Counted from the first letter of the stretch, positions 30,586 to 40,198 are shown. The stretch: 64,000 nt of DNA from Acinetobacter sp. ANC 4805 (GCF_022549495.1 NZ_JAKZGD010000013.1:1-64000); one strand, 5' to 3'. The notes: generated by a model from the sequence alone, not told the origin. Translations and numbers: made by a program.

Positions 30586-30873
30586 ATGTTAGACCGCACT
30601 CCTTCTCGTGAATTACAAGAACATCTTTGGGTTTTCCCAATGGACTATCCAATCAAATTGATTGGTGATGCTGGGGATGAACTTCGAGTGGCTGTTGTTG
30701 ATATTTTGCAGAAGCACTTCCCTGAATTCGATGGTGGTACAGTCAAGGTACAACCTTCACGTACAGGTAAATACCATTCTTTGACCGCACAATTACGCTT
30801 CGAAGAATTGGAACAAGTTCATGCGCTATATGCTGATCTTGCAGCCTGCCCTTTAATTAAGACAGCGCTTTAA
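30586..30873 (+). CDS. ybeD: DUF493 (YbeD-like) family protein
   Basis: A 95-residue ferredoxin-like (alpha-beta) protein of the DUF493/YbeD family, which is often next to lipB, as it is here. LWVFPMDYPIKLIGDAGDEL, PSRTGKYHSLTAQLRFEE and a C-terminal YADLAACPLIKTAL match the family. I take ATG 30586, with AAGAGG upstream at six bases; an in-frame ATG at 30556 lies inside the rpoD terminator hairpin. E. coli YbeD has no established activity; a link with lipoylation is inferred only from the lipB neighbourhood. Confidence 0.88.
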   Translation: MLDRTPSRELQEHLWVFPMDYPIKLIGDAGDELRVAVVDILQKHFPEFDGGTVKVQPSRTGKYHSLTAQLRFEELEQVHALYADLAACPLIKTAL

Positions 30874-30940
30874 AAGATTAAGGGCGTACAATGCTACGCC
30901 CACTCATAAAATTTCATTTCAAATACTAAATCAATAATAC

Positions 30941-31213
30941 ATGAAGCTAATCCTAATTTTTTTCATCATTTTAATTTGGAGTTTTGCTTGCTTCTATGCT
31001 GGTTCTTTCAGTATGCAGTTTCATCAAAATTTATGTTATAGCGAAACGCTATCTATCTTAGGTGAAAATTCTATAAAAATATCAAATTCAGGCGACCCAA
31101 TAATATTTATAAAATGGGCTAAGTTTATTCATAACCTTCCTATTGCTGGATACGAATCAAACTGTGCAGAAATACTTGAGCATGTAAAGCAAGGCGTTAA
31201 AAATGAGTTCTAA
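30941..31213 (+). CDS. Small predicted membrane/exported protein, unknown
   Basis: A 90-residue protein with a strongly hydrophobic N-terminus ([19 protein letters not shown], about residues 3-21) that could be a signal anchor, followed by a hydrophilic part with three cysteines and no motif I recognise. Its end overlaps the lipB start codon by 11 bases, which argues that it is translated, since coupling of this kind is typical in operons. No obvious ribosome-binding site. Codon use is more AT-rich than in lipB. I know no family for it. Confidence 0.55.
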   Translation: MKLILIFFIILIWSFACFYAGSFSMQFHQNLCYSETLSILGENSIKISNSGDPIIFIKWAKFIHNLPIAGYESNCAEILEHVKQGVKNEF

Positions 31214-31853
31214 ACCCTCCTTAATCATTCGTTGTTTCAATGATCTACAAGATTACACAACTCGTTTTGAAGCAATGAAAGATTTCACAACCAATCGTGA
31301 TGAAACCACACCAGATGAAGTTTGGTTATTACAACATCAAGATGTTTTGACTCAAGGGCAAGCAGGTAAAGCTGAACACATCCTTATACCGAGTAACCTT
31401 CCGATCGTGCATACTGATCGTGGTGGACAAGTCACTTGGCATGGCAAGGGGCAACTCGTTGCTTATTTCCTATTAGATCTAAATCGTTTGAAATGGCATG
31501 TCCGAACTCTAGTCAGCTTTGCTGAACAAGCCATGATTGACTTGCTCAAGCAATACCATATCAATGCCTATGCCAAACCAGATGCGCCAGGTGTCTATGT
31601 CGATGGACGGAAAATTGGCTCTCTAGGCTTTAAAATTCGTCGTGGTCGTAGTTATCACGGCTTAGCACTCAATATTGATTGTGCATTAACAGGCTTTCAA
31701 ACCATTAATCCTTGTGGATACGCAGGTTTAGAAATGGTACGCTTACAAGACATGCTAGAAGATTACCCAAGCTTTGAGCAACTTTGTCATGATTTTATTA
31801 GCTATTTACAAAATACAAATTTCTTTCATGACCTTGTAGTCAAATCTGAATAA
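31203..31853 (+). CDS. lipB: Octanoyl-[acyl-carrier-protein]:protein transferase
   Basis: Lipoyl(octanoyl) transferase (216 aa), the first enzyme of de novo lipoylation; the E2 lipoyl domain of SucB in this window is a natural substrate. Active-site segments are plain: [20 protein letters not shown], the catalytic lysine in [23 protein letters not shown], and the catalytic cysteine in [11 protein letters not shown]. Length is typical. Start ATG overlaps the upstream small gene; no other start competes. Confidence 0.97.
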   Translation: MSSKPSLIIRCFNDLQDYTTRFEAMKDFTTNRDETTPDEVWLLQHQDVLTQGQAGKAEHILIPSNLPIVHTDRGGQVTWHGKGQLVAYFLLDLNRLKWHVRTLVSFAEQAMIDLLKQYHINAYAKPDAPGVYVDGRKIGSLGFKIRRGRSYHGLALNIDCALTGFQTINPCGYAGLEMVRLQDMLEDYPSFEQLCHDFISYLQNTNFFHDLVVKSE

Positions 31854-31880
31854 ACTACTTTTAAATTCCAAAGAAATAAA

Positions 31881-31898
31881 TTAGAGTAATTACTCTAA
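31881..31898. promoter_or_regulatory. Perfect 18-bp palindrome upstream of the SCP2-like/ADH operon
   Basis: TTAGAGTAA followed directly by its reverse complement TTACTCTAA. It lies 36 bp before the GTG start of the SCP2-like gene, covering the -35 position relative to an extended -10 (TGCATAAT, -10 at 31910-31915). A dimeric repressor or activator site is the simplest reading. Confidence 0.55.
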
Positions 31899-31934
31899 AT
31901 TTGCTTTTGCATAATTTTAACAAGGGATACGCGA

Positions 31935-32468
31935 GTGATTTCGACCAAAGCAGTGAAGCCCACTTTGCAATTTGCCTACGTAAAACTCATGATGGATGTC
32001 GTCGGTCGTGGTTTAGTAATGGCAAGCCAAGTGGATGACGAAGTACAACAGGAAGTCTCTAAATTTCCAGTTGGCTTTATACTTTCAATGAATGTTTTCC
32101 CAAATGGTCCTGCATTTATTGCACGAGTGACTGAAGAAAAACAATTAGAGCTTTTATCCAACTATAAAGGCAAACCTGATTTAACAATTACCTTCAAACA
32201 TTTAACTCATGCTTTTCTGGTATTTTCTTTCCAAGAAAGTACTGCTCAAGCATTTGCCAATGACCGTATGATTGCTGATGGTGATGTGTCAAGCGCCATT
32301 CGCTTAGTGCGTTGTTTGAATAAAATGGAAGCGTTAATTCTACCTAAATTGATTGCCTCACTTGCTGTGAAACGCTATCCAGCTGAATTAACATTCAAAG
32401 AAAAATTCACTGGCGCAAAAAATATCTACCTCAAAGTCGCACAATCATACTTCAAACGGAGCGCATAA
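31935..32468 (+). CDS. SCP2-like lipid-binding protein
   Basis: A 177-residue cytoplasmic protein. The middle part, PDLTITFKHLTHAFLVFSFQ then ADGDVSSAIRLVRCLNKME, resembles an SCP2 sterol-carrier-type fold (a strand, a helix, an A-x-G-D motif, then a helix), but I recognise it only weakly. GTG 31935 is preceded by AAGGG at nine bases. It is separated by a single base from the following iron-containing alcohol dehydrogenase, so the two are certainly one operon, suggesting a role in handling a hydrophobic alcohol or aldehyde. That metabolic link is inference. Confidence 0.6.
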   Translation: MISTKAVKPTLQFAYVKLMMDVVGRGLVMASQVDDEVQQEVSKFPVGFILSMNVFPNGPAFIARVTEEKQLELLSNYKGKPDLTITFKHLTHAFLVFSFQESTAQAFANDRMIADGDVSSAIRLVRCLNKMEALILPKLIASLAVKRYPAELTFKEKFTGAKNIYLKVAQSYFKRSA

Positions 32469-32469
32469 C

Positions 32470-33654
32470 ATGGCTAAGCCTTATTACGAATTTTTCTGTC
32501 CTGTAAAAGTAATTGCTGGTAACGCTGCGTTAGAGCACATCCCTTTTGAACTTGCGACTTTAGGCGCAAAACGTCCAATGATCATTACCGATAAAGGCGT
32601 ACGCGCAAATGGTCTACTCAGCCCAATTGAAGCTGCTTTTAGCACAACAGATGCTGTAATTGGTGCAATTTTTGATGATGTTCCACCCGATTCAAGCTTG
32701 GAAGTGGTACGTGCAGCAGCACAACTGTATCGTGAAAAAAAATGTGATGCGATTATTGCGATTGGCGGTGGTTCGGTTATTGATACATCGAAAGCAACTA
32801 ATATTTTAGTTTCAGAAGGTGGCGATGATTTATTGCAATACTCAGGTGCGCATAACCTACCAAAACCATTAAAGCCATTCTTTGTCATTCCGACAACCTC
32901 TGGTACAGGTTCTGAAGCAACAATGGTTGCTGTCGTTTCTGATACGCAAAAGAATGTCAAACTTGCATTTGCTTCTTACTACCTCATGCCACATGCTGCA
33001 ATTCTTGATCCGCGCATGACACAAACATTGCCGCCACACCTAACCGCAATGACAGGCATGGATGCACTGACTCACTGTGTTGAAGCTTATACCTGCTTAG
33101 CAGCGAATCCGTTAAGCGATGCGTATGCAAGTGCGGGTATCAAGAAAATCAGTGAAAACCTATTCAAAGTTTTAGACAACCCAAGTGATGCCCAAGGTCG
33201 CTTAGAACTTGCTCAAGCATCAACAATGGCAGGGATTGCGTTCTCGAACTCAATGGTTGGCTTGGTACACTCTCTCGGTCATGCCTTAGGTGCTGTTGCT
33301 CACCTGCCTCATGGTCTTTGCATGAACTTATTCCTGCCATATGTGCTTGAATATAACAAAGAAGTCAATGGCGCTAAGATTGGTGAATTATTATTGCCAC
33401 TTGCTGGTGCAGATATTTATGCACAAACGCCTGCAAACTTACGTGCAGATAAAGCCATTGCAACGATCTTAACCATGCGTGATCGTCTATTCACGCTTAC
33501 TAAACTTCCTCGTACTTTACGTGAAACAGGTAAAGTGACTGAAGCTCAGTTAGATGAAGTTGCTGAAAAAGCATTAAATGATGGCTCAATCATCTATAAT
33601 CCAAAAGAAGCAAGTTTACAAGATCTCCGCGCTATCCTACAAAAAGCTTGGTAA
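32470..33654 (+). CDS. Iron-containing alcohol dehydrogenase
   Basis: Group III (iron-dependent) NAD(P)-alcohol dehydrogenase of 394 aa. The nucleotide-binding motif is AIIAIGGGSVIDTSKAT; TTSGTGSEATMVAVV follows; metal ligands lie in MDALTHCVEAYTC, HSLGHALGAVAHLPHG and the preceding D of ILDPRMT. The family reaches from butanol and 1,3-propanediol to long-chain alcohol enzymes, so the substrate cannot be fixed. Acinetobacter has several such enzymes for alkane-derived and aromatic alcohols. It follows the SCP2-like gene by one base and ends in a good terminator. Confidence 0.93.
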   Translation: MAKPYYEFFCPVKVIAGNAALEHIPFELATLGAKRPMIITDKGVRANGLLSPIEAAFSTTDAVIGAIFDDVPPDSSLEVVRAAAQLYREKKCDAIIAIGGGSVIDTSKATNILVSEGGDDLLQYSGAHNLPKPLKPFFVIPTTSGTGSEATMVAVVSDTQKNVKLAFASYYLMPHAAILDPRMTQTLPPHLTAMTGMDALTHCVEAYTCLAANPLSDAYASAGIKKISENLFKVLDNPSDAQGRLELAQASTMAGIAFSNSMVGLVHSLGHALGAVAHLPHGLCMNLFLPYVLEYNKEVNGAKIGELLLPLAGADIYAQTPANLRADKAIATILTMRDRLFTLTKLPRTLRETGKVTEAQLDEVAEKALNDGSIIYNPKEASLQDLRAILQKAW

Positions 33655-33687
33655 TTCAATTCGTTAAATAGATAATTTAACGCATCA

Positions 33688-33721
33688 AACCCCGATATCA
33701 ACCTGTTATCGGGGTTTTTAT
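33688..33721 (+). terminator. Terminator of the SCP2-like/ADH operon
   Basis: AACCCCGATA / TATCGGGGTT, 10-bp stem with a nine-base loop, followed by a T-run. Confidence 0.93.
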
Positions 33722-33850
33722 ATTTTAGGTGAATCTTTATTCATCTTTTTGTCTACCTATTTGGCAAAAAAATTGCTAAAACAAGCATAAAAGTACTGAC
33801 AATTTATAACAAACTACGATAAATTGGCGCACTTCTATTTTCTGTAGCAG

Positions 33851-33875
33851 GGATCATTTTCGTCTCAAATGATCC
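33851..33875 (+). promoter_or_regulatory. Inverted repeat in the APC permease leader
   Basis: GGATCATTT - seven bases - AAATGATCC, perfect 9-bp arms, about 45 bp before the permease start. The half-site TGATCC recurs at 33888-33893. It could be a protein-binding site or a leader stem. Confidence 0.42.
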
Positions 33876-33921
33876 TTAAACCATAGCTGATCCTTGATCA
33901 ACGATTATGAGGATAACGCCG

Positions 33922-35310
33922 TTGACAAATACTTCTGGGACTCCATCGGTAGCTAAACTACAAAAAACGCTTGGTCTCTGGCACATTATCATTATTGGCT
34001 TGGCCTATATTCAACCGATGACCTTGTTTGATACTTTCGGTCTGGTATCAGAAGAAAGCTATCATCATGTTCCAACCTCTTATATTGTGGCATTGATTGC
34101 GATTTTATTTACATCACTAAGCTATGGGCACATGATTCGCCGCTATCCGTCTTCAGGATCGGCTTATACGTACGCACAAAAATCAATCCATCCCAATGTT
34201 GGCTTTATGGTGGGCTGGTCTTCTTGGCTTGATTATTTACTATCGCCAATGGTGAATATTATCTTGGCAGGAATTTATCTAGATGCCTTATTTCCAAGTG
34301 TAAACCATTGGGTTTGGGTTATTGTACTAACAGCCTTTATGACTGGTGTAAATTTACGTGGCGCTCGTTTCGTTGCAAACTTTAATAGTATGATTGTTTT
34401 AGTGCAACTAATCGTCATTGGGGTGTTTACGTACTTAGTCTATAGCAAATTACAAATGGGCTATAATGCTGAAGGTCCAATTACCGCAGAAACGCGTTAT
34501 CAACTTTGGAGCTTACAGCCGTTCTGGAATGAATTAACTTCTGTAGGTGCATTGATTACAGGAGCAACATTATTGTGCTTCTCATTTACAGGTTTTGATT
34601 CACTGAGCTCACTTGCTGAAGAAACTAAAGATACAGAAAAAACCTTACCGAAAGCGATTTTCTTGACGGCTTTATTTGCGGGTGTGATCTTTATTATCAG
34701 CACCTACTTTATGCAAATCTATTTCCCAAATGATCCAAAGAGCTATTTCCAAGATGTTGCTGCAACGCAACCTGACATTTTATTATTGGTCGGTGGTTCA
34801 TTGTTCCAGTCCTATGTATTGGCATTTGCAATCGTGACCGTGATGGCTTCAGGGATTTCTGCACATGCAGGGGTATCTCGTTTAATGTATGTCATGGGAC
34901 GAGATGGGGTGATTAATAAGAAAATCTTCGGTCACATTAATCCAAAGAACTTCACCCCTTCTTATAACATTATCATTGTCGGTATTGTCGCCTTAGCTGC
35001 TGGACTCATGAGTCTTGATATTGTGATTTCAATGATTAGCTTTGGTGCGTTGATTGCATTTACTTTTGTGAATCTCTCAGTGATTTCTCGTTATGCCTTA
35101 CGTGATGGTCGCACCAAAAATATCAAAGATATCTTCAACTTTGTCATTATTCCATTGCTTGGCTTTTTGAGTGTCTTTGCAATGTGGTTAGAAATCGAAG
35201 AAACGGCGCTAAAATATGGTTTATGGTGGGCAATGTTTGGTGTTTTATATCTTGGCTATAAAACCAAAGGCTTTAAATATAATGCACCTCAACATAATGA
35301 ACATGAATAA
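33922..35310 (+). CDS. APC-family amino acid/polyamine permease
   Basis: Twelve-segment secondary transporter of the amino acid-polyamine-organocation superfamily. The first segment begins LGLWHIIIIGLAYIQPMTLF, equivalent to the unwound TM1 that binds the amino group in this family; SSGSAYTYAQKSIHPNVGFM and FTGFDSLSSLAEET are the matching TM3 and TM6 regions. I choose TTG 33922 (462 aa) because GAGG lies nine bases upstream; the alternative ATG 33907 itself contains that GAGG and has no site of its own. Substrate unknown; homologues are annotated from putrescine to amino acid import. Confidence 0.87.
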   Translation: MTNTSGTPSVAKLQKTLGLWHIIIIGLAYIQPMTLFDTFGLVSEESYHHVPTSYIVALIAILFTSLSYGHMIRRYPSSGSAYTYAQKSIHPNVGFMVGWSSWLDYLLSPMVNIILAGIYLDALFPSVNHWVWVIVLTAFMTGVNLRGARFVANFNSMIVLVQLIVIGVFTYLVYSKLQMGYNAEGPITAETRYQLWSLQPFWNELTSVGALITGATLLCFSFTGFDSLSSLAEETKDTEKTLPKAIFLTALFAGVIFIISTYFMQIYFPNDPKSYFQDVAATQPDILLLVGGSLFQSYVLAFAIVTVMASGISAHAGVSRLMYVMGRDGVINKKIFGHINPKNFTPSYNIIIVGIVALAAGLMSLDIVISMISFGALIAFTFVNLSVISRYALRDGRTKNIKDIFNFVIIPLLGFLSVFAMWLEIEETALKYGLWWAMFGVLYLGYKTKGFKYNAPQHNEHE

Positions 35311-35323
35311 AAATACCTAAATA

Positions 35324-35352
35324 TAGAAAAGGCGCTGAATGCGCCTTTTCTA
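35324..35352. terminator. Bidirectional terminator between permease and flavodoxin genes
   Basis: TAGAAAAGGCGC-TGAAT-GCGCCTTTTCTA, 12-bp perfect stem with T-rich sides in both directions, between convergent genes. Confidence 0.88.
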
Positions 35353-35365
35353 TTAACTCTAGAGT

Positions 35366-35920
35366 TTAACCATGTAGTCTTTCAACAATCGATTGAACAC
35401 GTTGCGCATACAGCTTCGCTGTTTCTAAGTCTCCCGTTGGAATCTCATCAACGCTTGCATCAGCAGGAGATTGAACCAACAAGCCAACTGAACCACCTAG
35501 ATTATTCACATCCTCACGTTTGGCTGCTTTAGTATTCGCTGGGAGTAAACCTAAGCTCACCCAAAGACCACCATGCTGAGATGCTAGAGTCTGCAATTGA
35601 ATCAGCGTCACTTGCTTATCACCATTCAGACTTGCACTATTGGTAAAACCTGCAAAAACCTTATCTTGCCAACCACGTGTGTACCATAGTTTTGAAGAAG
35701 CATCGGCAAATTTCTTAAATTGCCAAGGTGCTGTTCCCATATATGTAGGTGCACCAAATACAATGGCTTGAGCCTCATTTAAAGTTTGCCAATCTTGCTC
35801 TGTAATCTCGCCATTCTGATCAATTTCAATCAGTGCAGCATCAATCGGTTGTGCAAAAGTTTCCGCAATCACTTTGGTGTGACCATAACCAGAGAAATAA
35901 ACCACTGCAATTTTTGTCAT
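35366..35920 (-). CDS. Flavodoxin-family / WrbA-like FMN protein
   Basis: NAD(P)H:quinone oxidoreductase-like flavodoxin (184 aa). The FMN phosphate loop is YFSGYGHTKVIAETFA at residues 8-23, with FGAPTYMGTAPWQFKKFADA and FTNSASLNGDKQ as the other FMN contacts (P-T-x-x-G and N-x-A-S). Start ATG 35920 is preceded by GGA at eight bases; TTG 35932 would add four residues without reason. It is divergent from an HxlR-family gene with an operator-like palindrome between them, the classical arrangement for a quinone- or electrophile-induced reductase and its redox-sensing regulator. Confidence 0.88.
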   Translation of the reverse strand: MTKIAVVYFSGYGHTKVIAETFAQPIDAALIEIDQNGEITEQDWQTLNEAQAIVFGAPTYMGTAPWQFKKFADASSKLWYTRGWQDKVFAGFTNSASLNGDKQVTLIQLQTLASQHGGLWVSLGLLPANTKAAKREDVNNLGGSVGLLVQSPADASVDEIPTGDLETAKLYAQRVQSIVERLHG

Positions 35921-35969
35921 GAGATGATCCAAAATTTTTAAAAAGTTCGATTTAATGATATATTTTAGA

Positions 35970-36008
35970 AACTAGGTGTCAATTAGTTACCAACTGGTAA
36001 CTAGGTGT
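35970..36008. promoter_or_regulatory. Operator region between flavodoxin and HxlR genes
   Basis: A perfect 20-bp palindrome at 35984-36003 (TAGTTACCA, AC, TGGTAACTA) overlapping one of two direct repeats AACTAGGTGT (35970-35979 and 35999-36008). The second repeat also holds the AGG ribosome-binding sequence of the HxlR gene. Likely binding site of the HxlR regulator, controlling both genes. Confidence 0.68.
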
Positions 36009-36013
36009 GCTAA

Positions 36014-36421
36014 ATGAATAAATCGAGGGTTAAAAACATGAATCAGGAATTAAAATATAATATTTATCAACAACATTGCCCTGCTCGATTATTTTTTGAA
36101 AAAATTGCAGATAAATGGGTTCTATTGATTATTAATGTACTTGCGAGAGAAATTCAGCACTTCAATTTACTCAAAAAGAGCATTCAGGGTATTTCACCGA
36201 AAGTGCTTTCGCAAAAATTAAAAATGCTTGAACGAGATGGTTTTATCGAGCGACAGGTGCAAAACACCTCTCCCATTCGTGTTGATTATTCATTGACCCC
36301 ATTGGGTTTAGAAGTCGCAAAAATGGCATATCAATTGAAAGATTGGGCTGAAAGTAACATTGAACAAGTCATTTATGCGCAACAGCGCTTTGATGCAATT
36401 CAACAAGAGGAAACTGAATAA
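36014..36421 (+). CDS. HxlR-family transcriptional regulator
   Basis: Winged-helix DNA-binding regulator of the HxlR family (135 aa). The N-terminal CPARLFFEKIADKWVLLIIN contains the family cysteine (about residue 23) followed by the KW motif; the recognition helix is in GISPKVLSQKLKMLERDGFI, and YSLTPLGLEVAKM is the wing and start of the dimer helix. The single early cysteine is the redox- or electrophile-sensing position in several relatives. AGG lies eight bases before ATG 36014; ATG 36038 is a possible alternative. It likely represses the divergent flavodoxin gene. Confidence 0.9.
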   Translation: MNKSRVKNMNQELKYNIYQQHCPARLFFEKIADKWVLLIINVLAREIQHFNLLKKSIQGISPKVLSQKLKMLERDGFIERQVQNTSPIRVDYSLTPLGLEVAKMAYQLKDWAESNIEQVIYAQQRFDAIQQEETE

Positions 36422-36775
36422 TCTCAGAAGCTTAAATTCCTCAATGAGCATTGATAAGCATTACAAAGAGCAGGAAAGCCCGTCTGTTCTCTGCTTAACA
36501 ACCAGTCACGGCAGTAAAGACAATGATGAGTGTTTAAAATAGATCGTACGGGCTTCACCCCATTAACAATTCAAGCTAAATGATGAAATATATCGTTTTA
36601 TTGCGATTTGAAAGCACTTAGATTGATGAGATTGTGAATAAATCACAAACTCATCATCTCAAGATTTCAGCAGAAGCTAAATACAATCCTAATATGCATC
36701 ATCAGAAGATTCCGTTAAAGACGATAGGCATCTTGCAACATTCCATGAGGATATTGATGAATGAACCATCGCATA
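36422..36775. other. Gene-poor stretch with a long-range inverted repeat
   Basis: No ORF here is convincing. The one clear structure is AAGCCCGT (36477-36484) against ACGGGCTT (36547-36554), which would enclose about 60 nt, with a smaller CTGC/GCAG pair inside. It may be a remnant or a small structured RNA. Short open frames on the plus strand (for example one reading YASSEDSVKDDRHLATFHED) look coding-like but have stops close by. Confidence 0.4.
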
Positions 36776-37246
36776 TTAGAGTTGTTTAAAACCCTGTTGC
36801 CTCCAAGCTTCATAGACGATTACCGCAGTCGCGTTAGAGAGATTTAAGCTTCTTGAGTTCTCAGCCATCGGCAAACGAATCCATTGCTCTTGCGGAAACA
36901 TGAGACGGACTTGCTCAGGCAAACCCCGTGTTTCAGGTCCCATTAACAAAGCGATAGGACGATTCAAATCAACCGTGTGCGGTGTTGCTGTGCCTTTAGT
37001 GGTCAGTGGAAAAATATGTTCTACACCCTTCGCTTTTAAATCAGCAAGGCATAATTCGATATTGTCCCAAATCTGCATTCTTGCCCATTCATGGTAATCC
37101 AAACCTGCACGTTTCAATTTCTTATCATCCAGTTCAAAACCCAAAGGTTTGACCAAATGTAATTGAGCGCCTGTATTGGCACATAAACGAATGATATTAC
37201 CTGTATTGGCAGGAATCTCAGGCTCGTATAAGACGACATGAATCAC
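36776..37246 (-). CDS. trmL: tRNA (cytidine(34)/uridine(34)-2'-O)-methyltransferase TrmL
   Basis: SPOUT (knotted) methyltransferase of 156 aa that 2'-O-methylates the wobble nucleotide of tRNA-Leu isoacceptors. [20 protein letters not shown] is the family N-terminus, with N-T-G-N-I-I-R; the SAM-binding knot consists of [32 protein letters not shown] and the terminal YEAWRQ helix. Length is typical. A MITE-like element lies between it and cysG, which is upstream on the same strand. Confidence 0.95.
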   Translation of the reverse strand: MIHVVLYEPEIPANTGNIIRLCANTGAQLHLVKPLGFELDDKKLKRAGLDYHEWARMQIWDNIELCLADLKAKGVEHIFPLTTKGTATPHTVDLNRPIALLMGPETRGLPEQVRLMFPQEQWIRLPMAENSRSLNLSNATAVIVYEAWRQQGFKQL

Positions 37247-37269
37247 AAATTTTCTCTACTGTTCATAAT

Positions 37270-37365
37270 CTCCCTTGCGGAGCTATAAACGCTCCTCACC
37301 TCTTTTACAAAGAGGGGAATTTCTCCCTTTTTTAAAAGGTGAGGAGCTGTGCTCCACAAGGAGAG
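37270..37365. repeat. MITE-like palindromic element between cysG and trmL
   Basis: About 96 bp with long imperfect terminal inverted repeats: CTCCCTTGCGGAGC then CGCTCCTCACCT on the left, and the complement of CTCTCCTTGTGGAGC and GCTCCTCACCT on the right. An inner GAGGGG/CTCCC core gives two side-by-side hairpins. Same two-hairpin plan as elements at 12317 and 63072, though the sequence differs. Confidence 0.65.
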
Positions 37366-37368
37366 ATT

Positions 37369-38742
37369 TTATTGCCATTTTAACTGTTCGCGTAGGCTCA
37401 CCACTTCACCAATAATGGTTAAAGTTGGTGCTACGATATGATGTTCAGATACTTTGCTTGCAATATCCGCTAAAGTCCCAACCACGACATTTTGCTCAGG
37501 CGTTGTTCCTTTTGAGATCAAAGCAACAGGCATACTTGGACGTTGACCATGTGCAATCAATTGCTCACAAATACGTTCTAAACCCACCAAGCCCATGTAT
37601 AACACGAGTGTTTGGTTTTCATAAACCAATTCATTCCAAGGTAGCTCTGGTGAACCTTCCTTTAAATGCCCTGTTAAGAATCGTACACTTTGTGCATAAT
37701 CCCGATGTGTCAATGGAATCCCAGCATAAGCAGAACAACCCGATGCCGCGGTAATCCCTGGTACAACTTGGAAAGTCACATCAGCTTCAACTAATTCTTG
37801 AATTTCCTCACCGCCACGCCCAAAGATAAATGGATCACCGCCTTTTAAGCGACAAACACGCTTCCCTTGTTGAGCATATTCAACCAGCAGCGCATTAATA
37901 CCATCTTGTGGAACGGAGTGATTAGAACGTGCCTTACCTACATAAATCTTTTCAGCATCACGGCGACACAACTCCAAGATCGGTGCAGAGACCAAACGAT
38001 CATAAATCACTACATCAGCTTGTTGCATCAAGCGTAATGCTTTTAAAGTTAAAAGTTCAGGATCACCTGGTCCAGCCCCAACCAAATACACCTCACCTTT
38101 CGGTGCAGTCCATTCAGTTAATGCTTGTTGAATCAGACCATTTGCCACTTCAAGGTTGTCATTAAAGACCTGTTCTTTTAGCGGGCTGGCATATAAATTT
38201 TCCCAAAAAATACGGCGCTCGTCTGGGTTCTCAATTTTTTCTTTCACCTTTTTACGCCATTGACCCGAAAACTCAGCCAGTTTCCCCATACCATGTGGAA
38301 TCGTCGTTTCTAACTGAGTACGAATTTGGCGTGACAAAACTGGTGATGCGCCATTTGAAGCAACCGAAATGACCAAAGGCGAACGGTCAATAATTGCAGG
38401 CACCATAAAGCGGCAATGTGGAATATCATCCACGCTATTGACGAGAAGATTGCGCGCTTCACATTGCTCAAAGACCGTTTTATTGACATCAGGCTGATCT
38501 GTCGCAGCAATCACTAAGCGATAAGGCGTTGTCAGAATACGTTCAGAAAAAGGCGCTTTGATGTACTGACCTAATGACTTTTCAACTAATCGTTGTAGAT
38601 CAGGCTCAATCTCTGGTGCAATCACATCAACGATTGCACCCGCTTTGACTAATAAATTTGCTTTGCGGTAGGCAATATGCCCACCACCAACAATCAGACA
38701 ACGTTGCTGTTGCAACTTTAAAGAGATTGGGAAAATTTCCAC
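37369..38742 (-). CDS. cysG: Siroheme synthase (trifunctional CysG)
   Basis: Multifunctional enzyme of 457 aa making siroheme for sulfite and nitrite reductases. The N-terminal module (residues 1-210; RCLIVGGGHIAYRKANLL is its NAD fold) is the precorrin-2 dehydrogenase/ferrochelatase; NSVDDIPHCRFMVPAIIDRS and SVASNGASPVLSRQIR are typical. The C-terminal module (from about 215; VYLVGAGPGDPELLTLKAL) is uroporphyrinogen-III C-methyltransferase, with RLKGGDPFIFGRGGEE and VPGITAASGCSAYAGIPLTH as SAM and substrate sites. Full-length trifunctional form. It stands 67 bp downstream of serS. Confidence 0.97.
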   Translation of the reverse strand: MEIFPISLKLQQQRCLIVGGGHIAYRKANLLVKAGAIVDVIAPEIEPDLQRLVEKSLGQYIKAPFSERILTTPYRLVIAATDQPDVNKTVFEQCEARNLLVNSVDDIPHCRFMVPAIIDRSPLVISVASNGASPVLSRQIRTQLETTIPHGMGKLAEFSGQWRKKVKEKIENPDERRIFWENLYASPLKEQVFNDNLEVANGLIQQALTEWTAPKGEVYLVGAGPGDPELLTLKALRLMQQADVVIYDRLVSAPILELCRRDAEKIYVGKARSNHSVPQDGINALLVEYAQQGKRVCRLKGGDPFIFGRGGEEIQELVEADVTFQVVPGITAASGCSAYAGIPLTHRDYAQSVRFLTGHLKEGSPELPWNELVYENQTLVLYMGLVGLERICEQLIAHGQRPSMPVALISKGTTPEQNVVVGTLADIASKVSEHHIVAPTLTIIGEVVSLREQLKWQ

Positions 38743-38809
38743 GATACGCCTCTATATTTCTTAGATCTGATTGAGCTAAAGCAAAAACTATGCACAAATT
38801 CGATGCATT

Positions 38810-40087
<1,278 letters not shown>

Positions 40088-40198
40088 TCATGAATAGAGA
40101 AAAAACTGGCTATAGTGTAAGGCTTTAACCTAAAAAAATACAGCGATTGGCAATAAAGTATCAGCATCGACAAACAAGATGCAGATGCTGAATACAAA

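Noticed and set aside
36360..36542. 60-codon ORF overlapping the end of the HxlR gene
   Set aside because: Starts inside HxlR in another frame, without a ribosome-binding site; its tail only follows the inverted-repeat region.
36629..36790. Plus-strand open frame of about 50 codons from a GTG, overlapping the 3' end of trmL
   Set aside because: No ribosome-binding site, no recognisable protein pattern, and a competing short frame in the same stretch looks equally coding-like; most likely chance.
40171..40193. TCAGCATC / GATGCTGA inverted repeat after the DUF3298 lipoprotein gene
   Set aside because: Loop partly repeats GATGC and there is no T-tract; termination here is possible but unsupported.
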